From: Gnetum montanum
Lineage: Eukaryota; Streptophyta; Gnetopsida; Gnetales; Gnetaceae
DNA: 64,000 nucleotides
Assembly (NCBI GenBank): GCA_015680685.1
Contig: MNCI01028264.1
Location: forward strand, 139,474 to 203,473
Direction of reading: 5' to 3'
In this document: piece after piece, positions 44,590 to 57,639 of the stretch
Layout: each line of letters starts with the position of its first letter
Numbering within the stretch: position 1 is the first letter of the stretch
The notes under the pieces: generated by a model
Told to the model about the DNA's origin: nothing
What the model saw: the letters and a program-made list of their open reading frames with translations, nothing else
Databases searched by the model: none
Made by a program: the position numbers and the translations under genes

Positions 44590-46440
44590 TAAATAATATT
44601 GGTTAAAGAAAAAATGGGTTCCATGATCATGGGTGATCTAAATATGGGAGGCATGGTAGGGATAAGCATAGGCATCATGATGATGATCGTGGCCATGACC
44701 ATAGAAGAGGAGGTGCCAAGCACCATGGTGGTGCTAGTCCTTCTTCCTCTTCATTTTCTTCATCTTGTTCTCCCTTATTTAGATTTGACTAAAGCCATAG
44801 AGGACATGAACATAATGGAGCTAACCAATGGGACAAAGAAAATCATAGGGCCCACTGAACTAGTTGAGATAAGGGACATGGGAAATCAAGGGAGGTCTAC
44901 AATCACAAAAGAAGGGATAGTAGAGGGCATCATAGGCATCATTGCCATTACAAAGGCCATGACTATGATAAGCCTTCTCTTGTAGCTTAAAATATGTTGA
45001 ACATTGTAGAGGAAATGAGAATTCCAACAAGGCATGTGAAAGATAGCAAAATCAAGCAGTTGGATAAGAACAATATCCCTAAGTTTAAAGTAGGTATAAA
45101 TCAGATCTGTAGAACCATCTTCAAGCCTTTCATGATTTCTATGCCTTAAAAAACATGGAAAACGAATGGAAAAAATTAAAGCTATTCCCAAGGACACTTA
45201 TCAAAGAAGCTAAAAGTTGGTACTCATCCATGGAGCTGGAATCAATCCACAGATGGAGTACAATGCTTGAGCTCTTCAACAACAAGTATCAAACATATTC
45301 TTGAGTGTCCAACCTGAGAAAGTAGATCCAAGGTTGGAAACAAGGAACACATGAACCATTGGACATAGTCATGGGCAATTTCTATTCCCTTTTACATTGA
45401 TGTCTTGGCCATGGTTATTCTCAAAGGAAGAAACTTTGTCATATCATAGATGGACTTTGCATAGAAATAAGAAGAAATCTTGGGATCTATGCCCAAGGGA
45501 GACTTTCAAAATTAAGGGTCCATCATATTCAAAGGTTGATAAAGTAGGTTACCCAGGAAGAAGTAGAATTAAGAAAAAGGGAAAGTACTGAGGAGTACAA
45601 TTGGGAACCTTCCATTACAAAAATGGAAAGTCCAGTTTTGTGAAAATGAGGAGGAGGCACCACTTGATGAGGTGGTGCAACGAAAGACCTTGTTGATTTA
45701 GAAGTCTATTTATGAAATTTTGGCCATGGTAGATAAAATGTAAAACTCTTTGTATGAAAAGTTCCAAACTGCTTTGAAAATAGCAAAGGAATCCAAAAAG
45801 CAAACTAGTGATCATAATCGTAGGGGAAGAAAGGAAGCTCAATGTGCCTAGAAAAAGGATAAGGGTAAGGATGCCATAGTAGATGGGGTGTGGACTTTAA
45901 AATAGATGATAATGGTGAGTATGACATATATCAATATGAACTTCCTAAGGGATGTTTCCCTGTTGTGTCACCCTTGCAAGAGTCTTGGGTGTACACTCTA
46001 AATCTTAGACTAGTAGGAAGGAAAACACCTAGAAGGTTGCCTTATCCTCTAGGTAACCCCAAGTAAGTCCATCAAAAATAAGCCTACTATCCAAGTGGAG
46101 ATCCACCAAAACCTTATGAGTAGTACCATACATGGTAGCAACCACAATCATGGGGGATGCCACCACCAAGGCAAAAGTACCCTTGTTGATAGCCTGATCC
46201 ATATGAGTACTATGTTCAGTAGCCCATTTTTTTGCATGAATCTTCTAGTCATGCTTTATTCTAGCATAAATACTACCCTTCTAAATACTATAGAGCCTAA
46301 TCTCCAAGAGGGAATTCCCATTTCCTCATTACCCTTCTCATTCTTTTGCACATGTTCCTTTGCCCTCAACTTACTTACCATTTGCTCCATTAATGTAGGA
46401 TGAAATTCCAGCCAGCTCGTTAGTTGAGTGGTTTGGAAAC
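44590..46440 (+). pseudogene. Element C gag, degenerate
   Basis: The core at about 45,130-45,300 reads KLFPRTLIKEAKSWYSSMEL and FNNKYQTYS, parallel to element B. Before it is a long Gly/His/Arg/Ser-rich linker (44,599-44,985, best read in the frame giving SPSSSSFSSS). After it come Lys/Glu-rich segments, then Pro/Ser-rich sequence leading into the protease. Confidence 0.75.
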
Positions 46441-46500
46441 CAAATTCCAAAAAAATCATTCTTCCAAACAAACAATTTTACAAAGCCCTCATAGACATAC

Positions 46501-46950
46501 ATGGCTAATAGCCTTGCTTCTCCCTCTTCTACATTTACATCCTTTAATAACACTTCAAAACAAATGCCTTCTAATGTGCATGCTATCGTATTGGCCCATG
46601 TAATAACTGATTGGATTCAGGCTAGCCACCTTTCCAGGAAAAGATCTAATCCTAATATTTCCCTTATTTACCCAAAAAGCATTGGGAATGATCCTTACAA
46701 AGCTTTTCTATATTCAATTTATTGTGTAAATATGATTTCTCATGAGATGTACAAAGCTAAGAACCTGCCTCCACTTAAGAAGGGCAACATTTATCTTGAT
46801 TTGTTAAACTAGGTCATCACTACTCCTCTAGGAATGATGGAGCTCATTGTGATCACCATCTATGGGTGGTCCTATACTATTGAATTTCTAGTAATCCATA
46901 TTGATAATTACAAGGGAGACGTCCCAATCATCATGGGAATGGCTTAGTTA
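46501..46950 (+). pseudogene. Element C aspartic protease, degenerate
   Basis: The frame at 46,501-46,812 parallels element B (VITDWIQASHLSRKR, then DPYKAFLYSIYCVNMISHEM). The active-site DLG is replaced by SIY, so catalysis is lost. It ends at a TAG after LLN, and the rest (GDVPIIMGMA) is read beyond it. Confidence 0.8.
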
Positions 46951-47579
46951 AGCATCACTGATGCATGGTTGGGAATCAGAGACCTCTCCTTGGAGATTTT
47001 TAAGGAAAATGCTTTTGGAAATATAGAGAAGAAGAGAGTTCCATGCATCATGTACAATGATGAAACGTGCAACTATGTGCAGAAACTATAATCTATGAAA
47101 AGTATATCTATCGCAACATGCATGTCATGTGCAAATGTATCTCAAATTCAAAGGTGTCTATATGTAGCAACCCAAAAAATGGATGCCATCTAGTGGTTGA
47201 AAGCTAATCTTGATAGTAGCTCAATAATTTTCATGGAGCTAACTAAGAGATTTATAAGTGCCTATGTTAAAGGCATATATGAATTGGAATGAGTTCATCA
47301 CCAACTATCTGATGATGAACCTAATGACACCAATTGGGGAGAGTTGGAAATCCCCAAAAGTTTCAAACATGAGCTTCTAGAGTTAAAAATTCTACCTATT
47401 GGTATGGAATATGATTTTCTAAATAATGAAAAGTTGATGATAATCAATGTTAATCTTACTCCTAAACAAAAAGAGAAGCTATTGAAGATGGTTAACAAAT
47501 GACTAATAACCTTTACTTGTTCATATCCTAAACTCACTGGGATTGATCCTAGGATATGCCAACACCATATCTATACAAA

Positions 47580-48280
47580 TCCTTCCATAAAGCTAAAGAG
47601 ACAATTGTAGTAGTGATTGAACCCCAAATTGAAGCAAATCATGAAAGAGGAAATTGAGCAACTCCTCGAGATGGTGTTCATCTATCCCATTGCAGATAGC
47701 AAGTGGGTTAGCCCACCTGTAATAGTACCAAAGAAAGATGGCAAGTGGAGGGTTTGTATTAAATTTAGGCTATTGAACATGGTGACTTACAAAGATCATT
47801 TTCCATTGTCATTTGTGGGCTAGTTGTTGGACATCATCTTTGGGAATTGCTACTCTAACTTTCTAGATTGTTATAGTGGCTATAAGAAAATTTAGGTTGC
47901 ATCCAAAGATTAGGCCAAAACCATATTTACAAGTTCATGAGAAAATTTTTCATAAAGAAAGATGATATTTGGTTTGTGCAATGTCCCTATAATCTTCCAA
48001 TGTCGTATCCTAAGAATCTTTCAATAATAGATTGGTAGCAAAATGGAAGTCTTCATGGATGACTTTTCCACCTATTATGCTAAATTTGAGTAAGCCCTAG
48101 ACCACCTTGAGAAAGTGCTAAAAAGGTATGTGAATATGAGCCTTTGATTCAACTAACAAAAGAGCCATCTAATGGTCTAGGAAGGCATTGTCTTGGGGCA
48201 CAAAATATCACAAGCAAGTATTGAGTTGAACCTAAATAAAATAAGGGTCATTCAAGGAATTACCCACCACCTAGAAACTA
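47580..48280 (+). pseudogene. Element C reverse transcriptase, degenerate
   Basis: 47,617-47,823 reads KEEIEQLLEMVFIYPIADSK and KKDGKWRVCIKFRLLNMVTY. It stops at TAG where element B has FVDQVLD. It continues as NCYSNFLDCYSGYKKI. Gly-for-Cys and similar changes damage the conserved FLDGYSGYNQI box. Confidence 0.85.
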
Positions 48281-48479
48281 TCAAATATATCCAAGCATTA
48301 CTTGGTCACATTGGCTACTACAAGTGATTCATAGAGAATCTTTCTAAGATCACTAAACTATTGGTGGAGCTATCAAAGAAGGGTGCTCTATTCATATGGA
48401 TTGAGAAATGTGAGAAGGCATTCTAGCAACTTAAGTAGAAGCTTGTAGAAACTCCAATTCTATGAGCACTTAACTTGTC

Positions 48480-48860
48480 TATACCATTTCACATCATGAC
48501 GAATGCATCAAATTATGCTTTGGGAGCTATGCTCACATAGTTAGTTGAATGATTAGAAATGTCTTTACTAAATCAACTACATGAGCTTAAGCATTGTGAG
48601 TGCACAAATGAATTATACCAAAAGAGAGAGAAATAATTAATGGTGGTGGTGTATGTCTTAGAAAAATTAAGGCACTATGTACTTGGGTACAAGGTGTTTA
48701 TGTACATTGATCACAATGCAATCTAGTTGTTGATGAACAAACCAATAATGAGCCCTTGTGTCATATAGTGGCTTGTGATCTTGTAGGAATTGAATGTCAT
48801 GATGGTAATTTAAATGAAAACTAAGAATATGGTTGCTAGCCACTTGTCTCAGTTAAGATG
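48480..48860 (+). pseudogene. Element C RNase H, degenerate
   Basis: Readable as MNYTKREK, LMVVVYVLEKLRHYVLGYKV, FMYIDHNAI and NMVASHLSQL, which follow the Ty3/gypsy RNase H order with TAG stops between. Confidence 0.8.
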
Positions 48861-48939
48861 GAACAACAAAGAAGAGAAAAGTTCACTTTTTGTTCAATTT
48901 CCACATGAACTCCTCTTTGGTAGTGCTATAAATGAACAT

Positions 48940-50190
48940 GTTTCTATTGAACCTAATTAGTACAATGGCATCCTCACTTATATTCTCACTCAAGAGATGC
49001 CAAAATTTCTCAACCATAGGAAGAAACAACAATTTCTTCATTAGGCCAAATTCTTCATGGAGAGGAATGGACACCTTTACAAGGTGTGTGCTGATGGCCT
49101 AGTTTGTTGGTATGTTCCTGATGCTAATCAACTATGCATTCTCTAAGATGCTCACGAGGATCCTTGTAGGGGCCACTATGTTGGAAGACACATGGCCATT
49201 AAGATCTTGATGGCATGGTATTATTGGCCAACACTCTTCAAGGATTATCAATAATTCATCTACTCTTATAAATGTTTTCAATGTGATGGTGGGATGACTG
49301 CTCATATGGAGGGACCTTAGTAGTGGATCCAACCATTGGAACCCTTTGATTTAGGGCATTAACTTCATAGCTCACATCACATCCATGTTAATTGAAAAGG
49401 CATAAATCATAGTCATTGTTGACTATTATATGAAATGGGTAGGAGCAACAACTATCACCAACTATACATCTTCCATAGCTACTTCGTTTGCACAACAAAA
49501 TGTTGTAAACAGGTTTGTGGTGCCATGTGCATTGATTTTTGATAATGGTGCTCATTTTATAGGTACCACCTTTTAAAAACTCATGCAACACTTGGGGGTA
49601 GAACATAAATTAACAAGAGCTTACCACCGGCAAGCCAATGGCCAAGTTGAGGTTACGAATAGTGAGATTACTAAGATCTTAATACAAAAAATTAGCAAAT
49701 ATAGGAGATTGAAGCACTAAGCTTAACAATGCCCTTTGGTTCTACTGCTCAACATGGAAACTCCCTATAGGCTATTCTCCCTATGAGCTATTGTATGGAA
49801 AACTACCAACTCTCCCTATATAGTTTGAGCTTCGTACACTTTCAATAGCCTATGATCTTGACCTTGACCTTAGTCTAGCATAGAAAGAGAGATTGATCAA
49901 CCTTAACATGCTAGATGAGAATTTATTGGTGATCCTATCCTTGAATAAATTACACAAGGCATTCAACAAGTAATTCCATGACCTCAAAATAAGATGGATA
50001 AAACTTTAACTAGGAGATAAGGTACTTTACTGGAACCCCACACATGTGCCACAAAGAACTAAGTTCCAAACATTGTGGAAAGGGCCTTATATCATCTATG
50101 AAACCTTTTCTTCTGGGTCCATGTTGGTCTACAAACCTAAAAGCCCAAACAAGAAATTACTAGTCAATAGAAAATAAGTTAAACCTTTTC
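48940..50190 (+). pseudogene. Element C integrase, degenerate
   Basis: The zinc-binding segment (GHYVGRHMAIKI near 49,170; YKCFQCDGGM near 49,265) precedes the core (FDNGAHFIGTTF near 49,540; YHRQANGQVEVTN near 49,624, with the catalytic Glu present). The Athila-type tail follows (YELLYGKLPTLPI near 49,790; YWNPTHVPQRTKFQ near 50,030; KPFHEP near 50,190). It is better preserved than in element B. Confidence 0.85.
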
Positions 50191-50559
50191 ATGAACCCAA
50201 TAGAGCAAGTGTTAGAAACACCTCTTTAGATGAACAACCTTACTCAATATTTCAAATCTCTTTCTTCCAACTTAGTTGTGGGAAAGATGGTCATTCATGC
50301 TAGTCATACAAGTGGCTTTAATTTTTACACCTTTCTATTTTTACACTTTTTCATTCTACACCAATTTTTTTGTTTTACAATGTCTTTAGTACATTTTATC
50401 TTTCCTACATATTTTTCAATTTCTTTTATATTTTACTTTATTTCAGTTTGTATTTTTCTTATATTTTCAAATGTTTTTCTTTGTTTTTGTTTATTTCCAA
50501 TAAAACACAATGATGCTATGCTTGTTTGTTAATGGTGATTTGTATTTAATGTTATTTGA

Positions 50560-51795
50560 TTACTAATGTCTAGATTCTATCCTTGAATTTTGATGATTGA
50601 TAACTAAGACATTGTTTTTTCATGAAATAGGCACTGACTCCATGTCATCCACCCATCCACAAAACTCTATGGTGTTCCTTGTTTTGGAAATATGAGGCCC
50701 CTTTCCTTGATGAAACTTTAACAAACTTGTGACCTTGGTAGTTTTTAAACTCGAGAAAGATTAAATGCATTGATAAGGATGTGACTTCAAGGAGATTCAA
50801 TGCTCTCTATACTTACCTATTCTCTTGAGTGCATGAGTGTATTCATTGGTTTTTTACTACTATGTTTTCAACTAATAATAGAGAGTCAAAGTCTTTGCAT
50901 GGTGTGGTTCCCATCCTAAATTCCATAAAAACATAAAATCAAAAAGAAAAAAGAAAAAACACAATAATGAAAATCTAAAGCTTATCCCTTAGATAAAATA
51001 ACAAGCTACAAGCACTATTTAAGGGTCTAGAAAGATACGTTAACCATGCTTGAAGGTCCCTTCTAACTAAGGCCTCTTTTTCACTTCCTATTTTTCTTTT
51101 CTTATCTTTTAGAAATGGTGGTTGATCTATGGGAGTAGTCTTATGTCTCAAGGAGGTGGAATTATCTTAGAGTATGAATGCAAAGTCACTAGTAAAGGTT
51201 GGTTCCTATTTGGACTAAGCATGGACTTTATTAGGTCATTTAATCATAAAATCCACAAGGGACTTCATGTAACCATGATTTGAAACTCTATTCCACTCTC
51301 CTCATCATTTACTAATGTGGTCCATTTTTCACCTCACTATTAATTTCCATGTTTTGTTCAATGTCTTAGTTTGATGTGTTGAAATTCTTAGGTAGATTCT
51401 TCTAGGATTAGATCCTTAATGTTCCACAATCAGAAATCAACCACAGGGCCCATAGACTCCTTATTTTGAGAATATGTAAGGGAAATAAGGGTATGAGCCT
51501 ACTATGGAAAGGACCCACTTGCATATCTCTTGGCTGGGCTAGTTAAGTTCCTTATCCTTAGGTAGCTTCACAATTAAATCCTTTGTGCACCCCATTGGTT
51601 ACATCCAACCATGCGCTCCTTAATGGCATTTCGCCAACAAAAATTCATTCTCCAAGCTAAAACCCCTATTTATGAATAATTAATCCCTCTTCAAGCATTT
51701 CATCATGTTAACAACATTTTTAGCTCTATGGGAATCAAAAATTCATGTTCTAACTTCTATTTTTTGAATTTTTAAAAGTGAAAAATTTTCTCTAT
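50560..51795 (+). other. Element C spacer between pol and extra ORF
   Basis: Non-coding, colinear with 31,530-32,736 of element B. A 100-codon frame at 50,230-50,532 overlaps the end of pol and is otherwise T-rich noise. Confidence 0.6.
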
Positions 51796-51796
51796 A

Positions 51797-51894
51797 GGCT
51801 CTGTCAACAGGACCCTCTTTATCAAGCCACCACATAAATGAGATCCCATTGATAGGAACTTGTTGATGTAGCACAAAACTTCTATAAATATGTG
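51797..51894 (+). promoter_or_regulatory. Internal U3-like promoter of element C
   Basis: CTGTCAACAGGACCC, GAGATCCCATTGATAGG and TTGTTGATGTAGCAC are followed by CTATAAATATGTGACC (51,882). The element's own LTR has GTCAATGTGGCAT followed by CTATAAATATGCACC (43,222), with the upstream motif 20-24 bp from TATA in both. It precedes the extra ORF ATG (52,290) by about 400 bp. Confidence 0.55.
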
Positions 51895-52289
51895 ACCACA
51901 ATTTGCATCTTTTTCACATTTGAGCTCAAACCTACTAAGAGCCATAAATTCCAAAGTGTTTCTTTGATTAACCCCATTCTTTAGTCCTATAGCTACTAGA
52001 GGTAATGTCTTTATTGTGAGGGCAAAAAACCTTAGGTTTTTGATTTTTTTTTTTGAAATTTTTCTAACTCCCAAAAAGGTTTAACTAATAAACTAACATG
52101 AAAAACATAAATTTATAAAAGCTAAACCCCTCCAACAAACTCCAGTCATCTTATGAAAGAAAGAATATTAAAATAATCAATCTACCATGGTCATAAGTTA
52201 GCCAAAGTGTAATTGCCTGACAAGATAAGGTACTTAAATGTTATAAGTTTCACATTGTATGTTAATCCTTGGTTATGTTGTGACCATAG

Positions 52290-55150
52290 ATGAAACCTAA
52301 GGAATAGCACAAGTAAGAGAGATGGGCATTCCAACCAAAGGACAAACAACGATGAAGTGGGAGTGGCTAAGAATAACCCAAGGTGCATGTTGTAGAAATC
52401 CACACAATGGGACCTCTTTAGGAGGAGCTCAAAGTGGAATCTATTAGATATATTTTTAAAGAAATTAAGATAGAAAAATCACACCAAGATGAGGCACTAG
52501 GACCAAGACCAAACCTTGAAGTAACCTTGACATATGCCTACCTTAAGTAGATCCCATCCAAGAAGATCTGGAAATCTATACTTCAAGGGCTAAACTTTGA
52601 ATCCATTTTGGAGTTTGCTCCTCCAAAAGTTAAAGCTCAACTATAAAGCTTTCCCATGTGGCCTATCATCACTTCCAATATAGATTAGTACATGGAAGAG
52701 ACATACCTTTTCTGGAATAATAGATAGGCTAGTTCCATGGTCAAAATCAAGAACATTTCTATGTCCTACTTGGTGCAAGTAATTCATGAGGTCCTTGAGT
52801 TTCTTGAAACTAGGGCCAATCTTGTAGAAATTTTGATGCAAGAATATCCATATGTAAAGAAAGAATGGATACATCAGTGTTATGGAGTGGACTACAAGAA
52901 GCTTAGTGCACACACCATGACAGAATGTGTATACTTTAAAATTATACCCTTTCACCTCAATCCAATAGTAAGGCCCAAAAAAATCATAGCCTTCTTCACC
53001 TATGTGTGCACTACTCTAAGTGGTAAATTTCCTACCAATCTTTCATAGTTGATCTACCTTGAGATAGAGAAGCACTATGAGAACTAATGTGTGAGGAAGA
53101 CACTTTCTTTTCCATGCCTCATCAAAAAATTGTGCAAGAAGGGAGGCATAACCTGGTACACAAATGATGTAGTTGAATGCACTCCAATCGCTTCTCGTGT
53201 AGAGATGATGAAGGCCAAGATGCCTGTAAATGTGATCCAAAAAGTGGAGCAACAACCATCACCTCCATCATTCACTCATGAGATAATGGTAGATACCTAC
53301 ATTGCCATTGAGTGCATGCACGAACTCCAAGAGTAGTTATTGTAACAACAATAGTAGTATGTAGATATGAGTAGTGATAACCCATCTATGTATAGACTAG
53401 CCATGAGCCACCTTAATGATGTCACCAAAATAGTAAGCTAGATGGTAGGTGGAGTACCAATTTTCTCAACCCAATGCATGCAAGTGTTTGCAAGGTCAAA
53501 GGTGTTCCTCTCATAATAGTAGCAATTCCTAGGCATCTCTAGGAATGCTACTACCTTTTTGGTGCATTTTGAGGAGGGTGAAGAGGCAACTATCTTGGTG
53601 ATGTAACACCCTGGATAGGAGACAATAGCTACAGTGGTTACTAATAGAGTGGCTGAAGCACTCAATGTGCTTGTAGCATTTGTACTAGACATTTCTACAC
53701 TTAGAGATGTGTAGATGTCTGCAAGCACTATTAGCAAAATATTGAGTGTATCCTAGCATAAGAAATTGGTGGACTGATTGGTGGGAACCAAGCAATCAAT
53801 TCTAGATATCTTTGATCTTCTGAATACCATCACTACAACCTAGTTGAAGCTACTTAAGGTAAGGGGCAAATGCATCATCATGAAGGGCTAACTTGAAATA
53901 GCCTGAGCTAAAAACCAATGCTTGGCTATGAAAGTTGTCGAACTAAGAGCCCTCCTTACTGATCCTACACTACTTAAACAAGCAATCACCGTGGATGATT
54001 CTTTCTAATAGGTTCAAACCAAAGAGGTTTAGTATGCAGAGGAGATGACATTATTTGACTAGTCCTTGGTTGATGCCATGATGCACAACATTCAAAAGGA
54101 CTTGATTTAGACTCACTAGGAGAATAAGGCCCTGCCTATAGAAAATCATCACCTATGAAATGTTGATGCATAGTAATAAAAAATATCTAAATTTATCCAT
54201 CAATAGTAGGAGCAACTAGCTAGGGTGAACATTGAACTAAGGAGGTTGGAAATAGAGAATAGAAACCTTCCAATGGAGAAAGTTTATGCCTTATGCTAGA
54301 AATTTATAGTTGAGATTTCCACCTAGAAAAATAAGGCCCTTAAGTTTAAAAGGGTGAAAAGTCCTTATAGGCAATAGGTGCAATTGTAAAATGAAATCAA
54401 TGAGAAGCACATCCAATTGGCAAAGGCAAAAGTGAATGAGACTTTCCAGAAGCTCCAGTAAGAAGGTGATGTATGGTAGCCTATCTTTGATGGGGTGAAC
54501 ATATACAACAATGCTGAAATTTTCATGAATGAGTTGCAGATCGAGGAAATGATAGAATATATGAAGCTTGCCAACCTTTGATATGTAAACTTGGCAATGT
54601 TGATTATTGGAAGACCATGGTTAGAATTGGAGAAGTAGATGAACAACTTGTACTTGTTGTACAAGGTAGAGTTCAAACATCATAAAGAGACTAAGAAAAA
54701 GCTTGAGGTTGCAAATGTGAATCTTGAGGTTTTCAAGGCAAAGTTCATTGATCAAAGATCAACTATTGAGAACCTAGCCAAGAGGATGAATGACTATGAA
54801 AAGCTGCAAAATGCACTCAAGGCAATCAACATTGAACGCAAATAGTTTAGTATCTAGTTTGTCAATGTGAAGGAGCTATTCTCAAAAGTACCCTATCCAT
54901 GGGATATTCCCATTTCAGCCTACATTATTAAAGGAGTTTGGATCATGAATGATTCCTAGAGTAAGGTGGAGAAGATGAAGGTATTGTTGAATATCTTCTA
55001 TCTTCCAAAAGCAGTTGTAGCTATCATAGAACAACCACAATAACTACCTCAACCACCGTAGGGGCTCGAAGCAGGAGAAGGTCGTACGGAACCTCATGAA
55101 CCTCCACCACCTAAGACCGTCAAATTTTCTTCATCATCTTCCAAACATTT
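52290..55150 (+). pseudogene. Element C extra ORF (Athila env-position protein), degenerate
   Basis: ATG at 52,290 (MKPKE then TAG) corresponds to ATG 33,271 of element B. The block at 52,737-53,048 (KEWIHQCYGVDYKKLSAHTM, CVYFKIIPFHLNPIVRP) and the coiled-coil part (54,639-54,845, VEFKHHKETKKKLEVANVNL) match element B. The end (about 55,060-55,150) reads EPHEPPPPKTVKFSSSSSKH, a Pro/Ser tail. I recognise no known domain. Stops are again mostly TAG. Confidence 0.7.
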
Positions 55151-55359
55151 GAGGACTTGTGATTGTAATTTTTGTCTTGGTGTTCAATTTTGCTATCCTA
55201 AACACCAATTCTTGTAATGATTGTAAAACTATACACTTGGGCACTTAGTTTTTGTTGTGTTTCTTTTGTGTGTTTGTAATCAGTGAATAATCCCATACCT
55301 TCCCAAATTTTTGTAGAGAACTTGTTCCTTCTTTTGTTCACCTAAGGATGAGTTTTCAT

Positions 55360-56199
55360 GTAGTTCGGGGGTTTAATGAGTCATAATAGTTAGGTCACAT
55401 CAATGAGATGCCATTGGCATGACCTCGTTGATGGGATTTCGTAGATGTAGGATTTGACATGTTGACATGTACCTATTGATTTGGAACCCTAATTTTTCCT
55501 ATAAATGTGCATCTACCTACCACATTTATGACAATTTTTGAGTAATTGTATCAAAGCTCTTGTAGTTTCTTTCTTTGAAAGTTAGAATATTTTTTGTATA
55601 CCTATAGTAGCAGTTAAAAAGTGTATGGATCTTTATTCGAGCACTGATATACTAGAGCACCTCAGTGTGAATAGCAATAAAGATAAGCTTTTATGATTAA
55701 ACCTTGTAGTGCTTGGAATAGATTAATTGTTTCCTTATGCATTTAATGTTCATGAAATTTACTTTGATGTTCCTAAGTAACTAATTAATATCGATTAAAT
55801 AACATGCATAAGTACAACCACTTTGAGCATACATTTAACACTTGATAATCCCAATAGTGCTTAATTCTTGGTAACCTAGTGGCACTATAACATGTTTATG
55901 ATGGGATTAGTTAACTATTGGCTAGTTATTAGACTAATTAAGCATTCAATTATTTTATTCTTGTTCTTAGGCAACTAAATTCATAAAAGATAAAATGATA
56001 AAAATTATATAACCCAGTTAAATGTAACCATACATTTGCATTTTACAAGTGGAACTAGGAAGACAATGATTGTAATGGTTAGATTCACTTCCTAGAACTA
56101 GTGTACTTAGAAACCTAAAGTTTGTGGATTTTGATTGGATCACTTAGTGGACACTAGTGATTCGTATGGTTGGGCGTATGGTATACTCAATATTGATCA
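55360..56199 (+). repeat. Element C polypurine tract and 3' LTR
   Basis: GTTCGGGGGTTT (to 55,373) is a clear polypurine tract. The LTR begins TAATGAGTCATAATAG at 55,374 (TG changed to TA) and ends TATTGATCA at 56,199, 826 bp long. Confidence 0.85.
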
Positions 56200-57639
56200 A
56201 ATTTATTATTTAAGAGAATGAATTTTTAGCTTCATTAAAGTTACTTAATCTATGAAACCTTCATCATATGCTACATAGACTAATTTTCCTTTCATCAAAT
56301 GCTTAAGTGTAATTTGACCAATTGATTTATAATTTTCTCTAGAGGGAAGATTCAAAAAAAAAAATGGAAATTGAGTAAGATTCAATATATTTTTAAAAGT
56401 ATAATACTAAAATTGCATAAAATATTAAACATTGAAATAAAATACCTTTTACATGAGTAAAAAATTTGGAAAATAAAGCTATTTGAATAAGACAATAGTA
56501 CTAAAAATCGCTAAAGCTTTAGCTTAAACAAGCAATTAAAAAATTCCAAGAAATGATTACAAGGCATACTATGATCCTAATAGCTAGTTAAGTAAGTATG
56601 ATAAAACAAGAAAATAAAATAGCTTATAGAATAGAAGTAAATGAGCTAAATTGAATTTGAACTTTTAAAATGTTAATGTACAAGAAATATTTCCTTCTAG
56701 TTCTTCCTTCAACCTGATATATCTTTAACAAATCTACTCTAGGCTTTATATAGAATGCTCTAGAAGTTACAACCATTATAGAAATTAAAATTTATAATTG
56801 CCTTCCCTCTATTCATATAATTACAGGCTATTGTATAGTTGTTCTGTTAATAAATCCTCTTCATTTCGATAACTATTTTGTTAATAAATCCTATTCATTT
56901 TGATAACTATTTTGTTAATAAATCCTTCCGAATCTTCGAATCTAATGCTCCCCAACTAGTAACTATTGCAATTTAAAAAAGCCTAACAACTTGATTCAAT
57001 GTATTTGATTTAGATCCATTAAGCTTTTTAAGACTTTCATTGCTTTCATAAACAATTTGTTATTTCTATTCTAGTGGCTCTAACACTAGCTTGAAATTTT
57101 TTCAATTGAAGCTTTTTCTTAGCAGTTTCATTCATAATACTAGCAACTACCAACATTATATTCAAATAACCTTGTTTGTGTTGGAGCAATGATTTGCTAT
57201 TAGCTCTTATTTAAATTAGTAATAATCCCACCCCTTTTTAGATTTTCATAAATAGGGCTTACTTTTCTAGGGTCATTACTTTGAGCTTCAATAGTAACTT
57301 TTTGCTACCCTTAGCTTTGTTTTGATTCTTGACTCTATTTTGTAGCTTCTAACTTTACATAGCCTTAGTGCTATCATTAGCTCATAGAATCATTTTTTAA
57401 CTTTCTTGTAGAGTCAAGTTTTAGTTCTACAAACTACTGATGTAGCAAAGCGTTTCTTAAGCTTTCTTACTGAACTAGTTTCAATTCTATAAGCCATATC
57501 CTTTAGCATTTTATTCAATATGCTAAACTAGATTAAAAATTCAACAAGCATGTGCATAAACTAAATTGTATTCTTTTGTGAGCCTAAGATGAGGTCTAAC
57601 ATGGATCAAAGAACTGATTTTAGAGATTATTTGTAGAAC
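56200..57639 (-). repeat. Presumed continuation of element D LTR
   Basis: Resumes after the target duplication of element C. Non-coding and AT-rich. A short direct repeat of GATAACTATTTTGTTAATAA lies at 56,867-56,925. Assignment to the D LTR is by nested-insertion logic only. Confidence 0.4.

Larger units (their letters stand above)
43083..56199 (+). mobile_element. Element C: Athila-type Ty3/gypsy retrotransposon, degenerate
   Basis: A 13.1-kb element with LTRs at 43,083-43,922 and 55,374-56,199 and probable target duplications ACTTT (43,078-43,082) and AATTT (56,200-56,204). It shares order and sequence with element B throughout: gag, protease, RT, RNase H, integrase, spacer with internal promoter, extra ORF. 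The primer-binding site after the 5' LTR reads TTGGTGCCATTGTTAGGGAC, a decayed form of the TTGGCGCCGTTGCCGGGGA site common in plant gypsy elements. A polypurine tract (TTCGGGGGTTT) precedes the 3' LTR. Confidence 0.9.
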
